From the NCBI GenBank assembly GCA_963678275.1, contig OY782765.1, positions 2,418,001 through 2,482,000 on the forward strand: a stretch of 64,000 bases of DNA, given 5' to 3'. The notes beneath the pieces are model-generated. The model was not told where the DNA came from, did not search any database, and saw nothing but the letters and a program-made list of their open reading frames with translations. The DNA comes from G963677445 sp963678275. Its GTDB lineage: Bacteria > Bacteroidota > Ignavibacteria > Ignavibacteriales > Melioribacteraceae. Below are positions 18,972 through 26,492 of the stretch, piece by piece. Position 1 is the stretch's first letter; every line of letters begins with the position of its first letter. The position numbers and the translations under genes are program-made.

Positions 18972-19532
18972 ATGAAAATTCACCATGCAATTCTTTTATT
19001 ATTTTTTTTCGTTAATTCTTTCAGCGTGAAGCTAGTGTCACAAGAAATACTAGAAAAGGATGTTGAAATTATTTATAAAGAATTAAAACAAGATAGCGTC
19101 TATACAAAGTTTGTTGGATTTGACGTAATCCGGCGAACTGATGATGAATATTATTTTATGTATAGAGATTTAAGAAAAGATTCAAGTCTGTTCGTCTTCC
19201 CAAATTACTACGGAACTGAAAGTGAAAAAGAGAAATTAAATAACGATCCATTTTTCAAACAAAATCCTAATGCACTAATACAGTATGAAATAATTAAAAA
19301 ACATCATATTAGAGCAGTACTCACTTATAATTATGACTCAAAATTAAACCAATTATTACGAAGTAAAACTGAAGGCTATAATTTTATCGACTATGAACTT
19401 GTTTTTTTACTCAATGATAACTCCCTAATCACTCATGTGAATTTTAATCCTCAAGAATATTGCAAAATAAAAAAAATTAAATATCCCAATATAGAGAAAT
19501 TGGACTCAAACTGGTTTTTCATCAAGAGATAA
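18972..19532 (+). CDS. Secreted protein, candidate immunity partner of tip 2
   Basis: 186 residues; TTTCAGGAG precedes the ATG. MKIHHAILLLFFFVNSFSVKLVSQ is a cleavable signal peptide without a lipobox. The mature protein is charged and Tyr-rich (DVEIIYKELKQDSVYTKFVGFDVIRR, DDEYYFMYRDLRKDSSLFVFPNYYG) and matches no family I recognise. It lies 67 bases after the HEFEH tip. Periplasmic location fits protection against a peptidase-like toxin acting in the envelope. Confidence 0.7.
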   Translation: MKIHHAILLLFFFVNSFSVKLVSQEILEKDVEIIYKELKQDSVYTKFVGFDVIRRTDDEYYFMYRDLRKDSSLFVFPNYYGTESEKEKLNNDPFFKQNPNALIQYEIIKKHHIRAVLTYNYDSKLNQLLRSKTEGYNFIDYELVFLLNDNSLITHVNFNPQEYCKIKKIKYPNIEKLDSNWFFIKR

Positions 19533-19844
19533 GCTTTATCTTTCTCATGAGTTTATTTGTTTGTGGAGATCAGAATAATTGAACAAAATGAATAACGATG
19601 CGTTATCCAATAATGAATAATTGTATCCACAATCAATGTATGAATTATTCAATAATATGAATGGGATGAGTGAATTTCTCTTATGGATTCCCGATTTTAA
19701 TAGTATAATATAATGGCGTAAAAAACCTTTTTACAATAATACTTTAGACAAGATGTCTAATGATTATAGTCATTCCAATATTTGATCTTGCGAGTACCAA
19801 AGATATAAATATATTAATTATCCGAATGACAATGAGATGGTATA
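19533..19844. other. Non-coding spacer between RHS cassettes 2 and 3
   Basis: About 310 AT-rich bases with no gene, terminator or clear repeat that I can support. RHS homology resumes at ~19845. Confidence 0.5.
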
Positions 19845-21073
19845 TTTCCGATACAAAACGTAATACAAGCGGCATTGAATATGACTTCCGCAACCTCCCT
19901 CTTACCATGCAGAAAGGAGCGAAAACACTTAAATACCGCTACGATGAAACAGGCAACAGAATCCTGAAACGGGCCGGCGGAAAAACAGAATATTACGTGC
20001 GCGACCACTCCGGCCGCGAAGTTGGTATATATGATAAAGATGATGGCTGGACAAGTTTTAATTTATTTGGAAACGGACTAATTGGACGCGCCGATGTGAA
20101 CCACCAGACCATCCGGGTAGAAGATCCCGAAGAAGGAATGGTAGAGGTTCAGCAACGTTTCGATGAACGCTTCTACTATATAAAAGATCATCTCGGCAGC
20201 ATTAGAGTAACCATAGACCAAACCAACCAGGTAACCGCCGCACAGGATTATTCAGCCTACGGCGAAATTTGGCGTGATATTAACACCTCCACTCCTACGG
20301 ACCGTTACAAGTTTACCGAAAAAGAGCTTGATATTGAAACGGGGTATGCTTATCATGGGGCCAGGTATTACGACCCGTGGAGAATAACCTGGAACAGCCC
20401 CGACCCGCTGGAGGATAAATTTGCTGGTTTTTGGAGTTATAATTATTGTGTAGGTAATCCAAATAACTATCATGATCCAGATGGTCGAAATCCTATACTA
20501 ATCAGAATATTGCAAGCTGTTCAGAGATTTGCTGGTTCCCCTGCTGGTCAAAGTATCCAAAGGAATGCAACAAGAACCTTGAACGTAGCTAAGCAATATC
20601 TGAAAAATGATTGGGCGAATTTTGTTCGGAAAGCAAAAAATTTTCCTAGTAGAATAAGAAATGATGCTACAAGGTTATTTAATAGTGTTAAAAACTTATT
20701 TAGCAGAGGAACAGATTTTAGTGCAAAAAGTAATGTTAAAGGATTAAGTGTTGGAGATTTACAAAGGTTTAATGGAGGGCAGGCAGTGAAACTGGGTTTA
20801 AAAACAGGAAAACAGCTCAATAAACCATTAAGTGAAGGTGGTATTCGAGTTGAGGGTATTAAAGTACCCAACAATGGAAAAATCGTGAAACTTTTTGATG
20901 AGGGAGGTGGACAAATCAAAGTAATGGTTGAAAAATTAGTTGATGGAGTAGTGACAGAAACATTTACAACAATTGGCGAAGCTGCGAAGTTAGGGATTCA
21001 AAACGCGGCTGAACTAATAAATAAAGGTGCTGTATATAACAATCATTTTATTGGAAAGGTGATTGCAAAATGA
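19760..21073 (+). CDS. Displaced RHS tip cassette 3
   Basis: The frame is open from ATG 19760. The first ~28 codons are non-homologous and the RHS core begins at ~19845 (ISDTKRNTSGIEYDFRNL), a longer core remnant than in cassettes 1 and 2. No signal peptide. The core ends NYCVGNPNNYHDPDG (residue ~241). The tip (~242-437) starts with amphipathic basic helices (LIRILQAVQRFAGSPAGQSIQRN, FVRKAKNFPSRIRNDATRLFNSVKNLFSRG), then a compact C-terminal domain (GLSVGDLQRFNGGQAVKLGLK, GIRVEGIKVPNNGKIVKLF, AAELINKGAVYNNHFIGKVIAK). I do not recognise the catalytic family. Its stop overlaps the partner gene start (ATGA), the tightest toxin-immunity coupling in the array. Confidence 0.8.
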   Translation: MIIVIPIFDLASTKDINILIIRMTMRWYISDTKRNTSGIEYDFRNLPLTMQKGAKTLKYRYDETGNRILKRAGGKTEYYVRDHSGREVGIYDKDDGWTSFNLFGNGLIGRADVNHQTIRVEDPEEGMVEVQQRFDERFYYIKDHLGSIRVTIDQTNQVTAAQDYSAYGEIWRDINTSTPTDRYKFTEKELDIETGYAYHGARYYDPWRITWNSPDPLEDKFAGFWSYNYCVGNPNNYHDPDGRNPILIRILQAVQRFAGSPAGQSIQRNATRTLNVAKQYLKNDWANFVRKAKNFPSRIRNDATRLFNSVKNLFSRGTDFSAKSNVKGLSVGDLQRFNGGQAVKLGLKTGKQLNKPLSEGGIRVEGIKVPNNGKIVKLFDEGGGQIKVMVEKLVDGVVTETFTTIGEAAKLGIQNAAELINKGAVYNNHFIGKVIAK

Positions 21074-21378
21074 GAATCCAAATTTCAAAATTAGGGGAAG
21101 TTTTAACAGTCGTTATTGAAGAGGATTATGATGTTTTTACAATTGAAAGCATTAATGAGTTGTTAAGAAACGATTTAATGTTCAAGGGAATTAAAAAAAT
21201 ATCAGTAGATTGCTCAAAACTAAAATTTCTTGATAGTTTTGGTGGTGAAATATTCTTATTGAAAAAAAAGTTTAATATTGAACAAATGGAGTTTGTCGGT
21301 TTGGACGATAAATTAAGACCAATATTCAATGTTTTTTCACAAGAGATATTCAATAAAGATTTGGTTGAACTTACGTAG
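21070..21378 (+). CDS. STAS-like small cytosolic protein, candidate immunity partner of tip 3
   Basis: 102 residues with no signal peptide. The pattern GVLTVVIEEDYD-like strand, helix, KKISVDCSKLKFLDSFGGEIFLL and a final helix is that of STAS (anti-sigma-antagonist-like) domains, where DSxG normally carries the phosphorylated Ser; here DSFGGE keeps a Ser-Phe-Gly-Gly. It overlaps the tip 3 stop by four bases. It is the only partner in the array predicted to be cytosolic, so tip 3 probably acts in the cytoplasm. A STAS-like immunity protein is unusual. The fold call is by eye. Confidence 0.65.
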   Translation: MRIQISKLGEVLTVVIEEDYDVFTIESINELLRNDLMFKGIKKISVDCSKLKFLDSFGGEIFLLKKKFNIEQMEFVGLDDKLRPIFNVFSQEIFNKDLVELT

Positions 21379-21433
21379 TGAATAAGTTTATTACTAAAAT
21401 AGACAATTATGGCGGAAAGTTTTTAGAGAAATT

Positions 21434-22663
21434 TTGATTGTTTACTTATATGAATATGACAACCGCGGCAACATAATATCAGATACCAAACGTAATACAA
21501 GCGGCATGGAATATGACTTCCGCAACCTCCCTCTTACCATGCAGAAAGGAGCGGAAACACTTAAATACCGTTACGATGAAACAGGCAACAGAATCCTGAA
21601 ACGGGCCGGCGGAAAAACCGAATATTACGTGCGCGACCACTCCGGCCTCGAAGTTGGTATATATGATAAAGATGATGGCTGGACAAGTTTTAATTTATTC
21701 GGCAACGGCCTCATCGGACGCGCAGATGTATATTACCAATCAGTATGGGTGGAAGATCCCGAAGAAGGAATGGTAGAGGTTCAGCAGCGGATTGATGAAC
21801 GCTTCTACTACATAAAAGATCACCTCGGCAGCATTAGAGTAACCATAGACCAAACTAACCAGGTAACCGCCGCCCAGGACTACTCAGCCTACGGCGAAAT
21901 TTGGAGAAGCCTCAACTCCTCCACCCCCGGCGACAGATACAAATTCACCGAAAAAGAGCTTGACATAGAGACAGGTTATGCGTATCATGGAGCCAGGTAT
22001 TACGACCCGTGGAGAATTACCTGGAACAGCCCCGACCCGCTGGAGGATAAATACCCGGGGTGGAGTTCTTATAATTATTGTATTGATAATCCAAGTAATT
22101 ATTTTGATCCTGATGGTGAGAATCCAATCACCGGACTTTTAATCGGCGCGGGTTTAGAAATTGCCGTTCAAATCATAATTGAGGGAAGGTCTATCGAAGA
22201 TCTTGATGTTGGAGCAATTGGTGTCTCAGCAGCAATGGGGGCAGTAGGTTTTGGAATTGCTGATAAATTTAATAAAATTCGTAAAATACCTGGAGTAAGT
22301 CAATTAATAGATATATGTATGGATGCCATTGGTAGTATAGCGCACCAATTAGTAGAAAATGGCGAAGTTGATTTAGAAAAAACTTCTCTTGATGTTATCT
22401 TTGGTCAATTAGCACGAAAGTTTGATGATATAGTGAATGGAAATTTTAAAAGTAATTCCAAAAGGAAGATGAATCGTGACAAGCAACTAAAAGATAGGAA
22501 AAGCGTTCAAGATACAGAACAAGGACAAAAAAGAAATGGAAAATATAAAAAATCGAAAGAAGAATATGATAATGCTGTTAAAGCATCCGCAATTACCGTT
22601 GGAGCAACATCTGGCGCTGCATCGTCTTCAGTAGGAGGAGGTAATGAAAAAGAGAAAGAATGA
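21434..22663 (+). CDS. Displaced RHS tip cassette 4 (glycine-zipper tip)
   Basis: RHS homology begins at ~21450 (YEYDNRGNIISDTKRNTSG), the longest core remnant of the displaced copies. The frame is open slightly further to a TTG at 21434 with no good ribosome site. The core ends NYCIDNPSNYFDPDG (residue ~228). The tip (~229-409) opens with a hydrophobic Gly/Ala-rich stretch (ITGLLIGAGLEIAVQIII, LDVGAIGVSAAMGAVGFGIADKF) and ends in a very basic, Lys/Arg-rich tail (KSNSKRKMNRDKQLKDRKS, KRNGKYKKSKEEYDN). Such a tip may insert into membranes or carry a nuclease tail; no catalytic motif is recognised. The partner gene overlaps its 3' end by 20 bases. Confidence 0.78.
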   Translation: MIVYLYEYDNRGNIISDTKRNTSGMEYDFRNLPLTMQKGAETLKYRYDETGNRILKRAGGKTEYYVRDHSGLEVGIYDKDDGWTSFNLFGNGLIGRADVYYQSVWVEDPEEGMVEVQQRIDERFYYIKDHLGSIRVTIDQTNQVTAAQDYSAYGEIWRSLNSSTPGDRYKFTEKELDIETGYAYHGARYYDPWRITWNSPDPLEDKYPGWSSYNYCIDNPSNYFDPDGENPITGLLIGAGLEIAVQIIIEGRSIEDLDVGAIGVSAAMGAVGFGIADKFNKIRKIPGVSQLIDICMDAIGSIAHQLVENGEVDLEKTSLDVIFGQLARKFDDIVNGNFKSNSKRKMNRDKQLKDRKSVQDTEQGQKRNGKYKKSKEEYDNAVKASAITVGATSGAASSSVGGGNEKEKE

Positions 22664-22979
22664 TATTCTCGAATATATTAAGTATAATTATCCATTCTTA
22701 TTGGTACTAATAGTGGGATCAATTATTCTTATTCTTGATTCAAAAGACACTTTCATCGAATATTTTTTGATATTCACTATACCATTTTCAATAACAATGT
22801 TATATTATTTCGTAAAAATCAATAAAAACAAACAGTTATTAAAGAAAAAAGCCTCACCCTTTGTATTTTTACTTATAATCAGCATTCCTTTAAGTTATTA
22901 TAACCTTGAATTTAGCCATCTTAAACCAATGGGAGTTATAATGGCATTCTTAATCTTTATACTAATTTTTAGAAGATAA
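22644..22979 (+). CDS. Small membrane protein, candidate immunity partner of tip 4
   Basis: 111 residues with AGGAGG seven bases before the ATG, inside the end of the cassette 4 reading frame. Four hydrophobic segments are visible (PFLLVLIVGSIILIL, YFLIFTIPFSITMLYYFV, PFVFLLIISIPLSYY, MGVIMAFLIFILIF), so it is an integral inner-membrane protein. Membrane immunity proteins commonly guard against pore-forming or inner-membrane-acting toxins, which fits the hydrophobic tip 4. No family recognised. Confidence 0.72.
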   Translation: MKKRKNDILEYIKYNYPFLLVLIVGSIILILDSKDTFIEYFLIFTIPFSITMLYYFVKINKNKQLLKKKASPFVFLLIISIPLSYYNLEFSHLKPMGVIMAFLIFILIFRR

Positions 22980-23020
22980 TGATTTTTTATAAGTAATCTT
23001 AAATAAATAATTTTCATCGA

Positions 23021-24174
23021 ATGCATTCGGGCGGAAAAACAGAATATTACGTGCGCGACCACTCCGGCCGCGAAGTTGGCATTTTTGATAAGGATGACGG
23101 CTGGAAATCTTTCAACCTGTTCGGCAATGGACTAATTGGCCGCGCCGATGTTATTTATGACACCACCCAGGTGGAAACCGAAGAAGGAACCTTTGATTTT
23201 ATTCAACGTTTCGATGAACGCTTCTACTACATAAAAGATCATCTCGGCAGCATCAGAGTAACCATAGACCAAACCAACCAGGTGACCGCCGCCCGGGATT
23301 ACTCAGCCTACGGCAAAATTTGGAGAAGCCTCAACTCCTCCACGCCGGGTGACAGGTATAAGTTTACCGAAAAAGAACTTGACATAGAGACAGGATATGC
23401 GTATCATGGCGCCAGCTACTACGATTCCTTCAAAGCCCAATGGACAAGCCCCGACCCGCTGGAGGATAAGTACCCGGGTTTGTGGAGTTATAATTATTGT
23501 TTTGATAATCCATTAAGAATAATCGATCCCTCAGGAATGAATGGTGAAGATGGCCTGTGGAGTAGTTTTAAAAAATTACTTGGAATCAACTCAGAGAATG
23601 ATGAGAATCAGAACTCTGAAGAAGTTGATCAGATAAATGCGGCTGATGAAATTGTAGATACATTCAAGGAGAATCTTGCAGAAAGCGCAGATAAAACTGC
23701 CAGAAAAACAGTTAAAGTTATTTGAAAAAGCGCTGATATCGTTTCTGATTGATATATCAACTATAGCCGCAATTGGGGGAGTTGTTGCCGCTCCGTTTAC
23801 AGGAGGATCTTCCCTGGCTGTATCGGGAACAGCGGATGTCGTACGGTATAAGTGCTGATGTAGTTTCTTTAACATCAAAAACAATTGACTACGCTGTGTA
23901 TGATGGTTCCGGCGAAGAAGTGACAAATCAAGCCATTCGTGTCGGTGTTTCTTTTGGAAGTGGCGCAGTTGTGAAAGGACTTACAAACGCCATTTGTGCA
24001 AAAGTTATTACCAGAACAGGTTCCAGAGTGGCTGGACCAGTTTTCCGTAGTTCAATGTCTGGGCGTTTCGTGAGCAATTCTTTTGGGTATACAGTTGAAA
24101 CAGTAAAAGATGCTACGAGGATATCCACTACTATTATGGCAACAGAACTTATCACAAATAAGCTGACAAAATGA
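23021..24174 (+). pseudogene. Displaced RHS tip cassette 5, frameshifted
   Basis: RHS homology begins at ~23028 (GGKTEYYVRDHSGREV) and passes NYCFDNPLRIIDPSG. The tip starts MNGEDGLWSSFKKLL and stops at TGA 23723-23725 after KTARKTVKVI. The natural continuation lies in a second frame (LIDISTIAAIGGVVAAPFTGGSSLAVSGTADVV, up to ~23845), then a third (YGISADVVSLTSKTIDYAVYDGSGEE ... TELITNKLTK, to 24174). At least two frameshifts therefore break the tip. The hydrophobic Gly/Ala block is a common linker of RHS tips. The final ~100 residues would be the toxin domain; family unknown. The cassette is decayed unless the breaks are sequencing errors. Confidence 0.8.
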
Positions 24175-24407
24175 AAGATGAACTTGCAAATAAAATTAGA
24201 ATTTTCCTTGAGAATAATGGACTCAATCCGGTGTATACAACTACCTTGGTTGTAATAATATTGTTTACTCTAACTTATTATAAATCATTTAAGAACTGGC
24301 ACAAAATTGAACCATGGGAGAGAGGTTTGGCCTCATCAAGTCTCGCTGCGGCAATTGCATTGTCGTTGCTATCTATCCTAATGTTACTGGGTATTCTTAA
24401 ATTGTAA
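24171..24407 (+). CDS. Small membrane protein, candidate immunity partner of tip 5
   Basis: 78 residues overlapping the end of the broken tip 5 by four bases (ATGA). There are two hydrophobic segments (VYTTTLVVIILFTLTYY and LASSSLAAAIALSLLSILMLLGIL) and a short charged N-terminus. The coupling to the third-frame end of the tip supports that frame as the original toxin frame. The gene stays intact although the toxin is broken, as expected if immunity is kept under selection. Confidence 0.65.
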   Translation: MKDELANKIRIFLENNGLNPVYTTTLVVIILFTLTYYKSFKNWHKIEPWERGLASSSLAAAIALSLLSILMLLGILKL

Positions 24408-24799
24408 CCATTTCTTGATTGAAAAAGATTTTTTTCACCGTGCCCTATGTTTTATAACAGATCATCCGGAAGAAAGTAAAGTGGAAGTCCAGCATTGTCA
24501 TAGATGAACGCTTCTACTACATAAAAGATCCCCATGGAGACAGGCACCTCGGCAGGATACGAGTAACCATAGACCAGACCAACCAGGTAACCGCCTCCCA
24601 GGATTACTCAGCCTACAGCGAAATATGGAGAAGCCTCAACTATTTCGTCCATCTTGCCGCGATCTCTTTCATATTCACATATATATTTGATACACGCCGG
24701 CGTTAAATCCCACTTAACTTATTTACATCACTTTCAATTTTTCACTTAAAAACTTATATTTATCCCCAAAATTATATTAATAAATAATGTGAATATCCT
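24408..24799 (+). pseudogene. RHS core scrap (copy 6) at the end of the island
   Basis: Within this otherwise gene-free stretch, 24503 to ~24637 is RHS core sequence: DERFYYIKDPHGDRHLGRIRVT, QDYSAYSEIWRSLN. It breaks off before the junction motif, so no tip remains. It shares the four-residue insertion type (PHGDR) with cassette 2 (SHRDR). The sequence after ~24640 is unrelated and leads to the next gene at 24800, where the island probably ends. Confidence 0.75.
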
Positions 24800-26233
24800 A
24801 TGAATATTGAAAAACTGAAACAAATCTGGAAGGGACATTTTAATTCATCTGCTGAACAATTGAAAAAAATGTCGGGAGTTGATGGCCTGATCAGCGCTTT
24901 TAACGCTAATATCGATGCGGTAATTAAAATATCGGGGAAACAAATTGAGAAATTAATCAGCGATTTTAAGCTGGACCCTGAACTCCTGATAACAAATGGG
25001 GAAACAAGCATTAAATCTATTGAAGATTCCATAAGGGGATTGATAAAATGTTTCAGAGGAGGCATCGCCGAGGAATGGCTGATTGAAGATAAGGATGTAT
25101 TTGACTGGCTGAATGAAAATATCGGTTACGACAAACTCCAGATGGGCGGCCAGGGAGGAATTGTCGCGAATGTTATGGCTACATGCGGAGTAAATAATGT
25201 ATTTGTTCACACTGCCTCTTCTCCGGCGGAACAATCAAAACTATTTCAGGACCTTCCAAATCTGAAAAATGTTAATTCTGAAGGTAACCTGCAAAAAGCT
25301 TTTGATATTGACAGGCCGGAAGATATACCTCTTATCCACTGGATCATTGAATTTGATATTCATGACACTCTTATTATTGGCGAAAAGACATTCACCTGTC
25401 CAAAATCTAACCGGTTTATCGCTACTTATGATCCGTTAAATTTCAAACTGGCTATTGATGAAGCTTTTGACAAAAAAATGAGCGATCCATCAACAAATTT
25501 CGACTACATTATTCTATCCGGTTACCAGATGCTTAAAGAAAAGCTCAATGATGGCGGAACAGGCGCGGAAAGAATTAACGCCTCTCTTGGAGCTGTGGAA
25601 AATTGGAGAAAAAATAATCCCGAAAGTATTCTCCATTTTGAAATTGCCTCCACCCAGGATAAGGTTATCCGTAAATACCTTGTTGATAATCTGGCTCCTA
25701 AATCGGACAGCATCGGATTTAACGAAAGGGAGCTTATCGATATCCTTGAAGTTATCGGTGAGGAAGAGCTTGCCGAAATATGTGATAATGAAACCTCAGG
25801 CTCTAACCTATTTGAAGGGATGCTGAAAGTATTTGATTATGTCGATTGTCCCCGTATGCAGCTTCACATGTTTGGTCTTTATATAACTCTCCAGAAAAAA
25901 GGCTTCCGTGTATCCCCTCTTCAAAACAGAAATGGTATGCAGCTTGCGGCGAATGTTGCCGCGACTAAAGCCGGAACCGGCGCTATAAATTCTCACGACA
26001 TACTTCTCTGGTCAGCAGATAAAGATGTTTCCGAAATTGGTCTGAAAGAATTAGGCGCTCTCTCTGATAAAGTTTCAGAGATATATGGCGCGAATGAATT
26101 GCTTTCCACAGGTATATTCGAAAATGATCAGGTTGAAATCATTGCCGTGCCCACAATTATAATTGATAAACCTGTGACACTCGTCGGGATGGGCGATACA
26201 ATATCATCAGTTTCACTTGTTGGCGCGTTATAA
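24800..26233 (+). CDS. ADP-dependent glucokinase/phosphofructokinase family kinase
   Basis: 477 residues of the ADP-specific sugar kinase family (ribokinase-like fold), which phosphorylates glucose or fructose 6-phosphate using ADP instead of ATP. Landmarks are FNANIDAVIKI near the N-terminus, MGGQGGIVANVMATCGV (sugar-binding glycines), DYIILSGYQML, and C-terminal LVGMGDTISS with the catalytic GxGD Asp (residues ~463-470). The family is best known from Archaea and is sporadic in bacteria. Specificity (glucose or fructose 6-phosphate) cannot be decided here. It is monocistronic, with a strong terminator after it. Confidence 0.88.
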   Translation: MNIEKLKQIWKGHFNSSAEQLKKMSGVDGLISAFNANIDAVIKISGKQIEKLISDFKLDPELLITNGETSIKSIEDSIRGLIKCFRGGIAEEWLIEDKDVFDWLNENIGYDKLQMGGQGGIVANVMATCGVNNVFVHTASSPAEQSKLFQDLPNLKNVNSEGNLQKAFDIDRPEDIPLIHWIIEFDIHDTLIIGEKTFTCPKSNRFIATYDPLNFKLAIDEAFDKKMSDPSTNFDYIILSGYQMLKEKLNDGGTGAERINASLGAVENWRKNNPESILHFEIASTQDKVIRKYLVDNLAPKSDSIGFNERELIDILEVIGEEELAEICDNETSGSNLFEGMLKVFDYVDCPRMQLHMFGLYITLQKKGFRVSPLQNRNGMQLAANVAATKAGTGAINSHDILLWSADKDVSEIGLKELGALSDKVSEIYGANELLSTGIFENDQVEIIAVPTIIIDKPVTLVGMGDTISSVSLVGAL

Positions 26234-26257
26234 AATTTTCATCAAACATTCCTAAAA

Positions 26258-26284
26258 ATCCCGGCCGCTGCCGGGATTTTTTTA
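26258..26284 (+). terminator. Rho-independent terminator of the ADP-dependent kinase
   Basis: ATCCCGGC, loop CGCT, GCCGGGAT, then a T run, 25 bases after the stop codon. Confidence 0.9.
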
Positions 26285-26330
26285 ATATTTCCTCACTCCT
26301 GTTCCGGCTGCTGCCTTAAAACTCCTTTGT

Positions 26331-26404
26331 TTTTGTAAATTCTGTCAATATGACTGACGGAATTAACGTTAATTCCGTCAGTGAGGGTGACGGAATTTAC
26401 AAAA
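26331..26404. repeat. Nested palindrome with four TGACGGAATT-type half-sites
   Basis: The inner 28-base perfect palindrome (26354-26381) has half-site CTGACGGAATTAAC. An outer inverted pair (26331-26347 and 26388-26404) is TTTTGTAAATTCTGTCA against TGACGGAATTTACAAAA, with one mismatch. It lies between two terminators in a non-coding gap. It may be an extragenic palindromic element or a multi-site operator. Confidence 0.75.
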
Positions 26405-26450
26405 TTATTTTTTTGTCAGATATAACCTGCACAACCTTTTCGTAAAAAAA

Positions 26451-26470
26451 AGCCTGCTCGAAGGCAGGCT
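26451..26470. terminator. Bidirectional hairpin terminator
   Basis: AGCCTGC, loop TCGAAG, GCAGGCT, flanked by A-rich sequence on the left and AAATTTTATT on the right. On the minus strand it is followed by a T run just downstream of the 26493 gene's stop. Confidence 0.8.
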
Positions 26471-26492
26471 AAATTTTATTATAAAATATTCA

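Noticed and set aside
16133..24640. Array of independent RHS toxins, each separately exported
   Set aside because: None of the displaced copies has a signal peptide or the YD-repeat barrel, and most lack a plausible start; they are tip cassettes.
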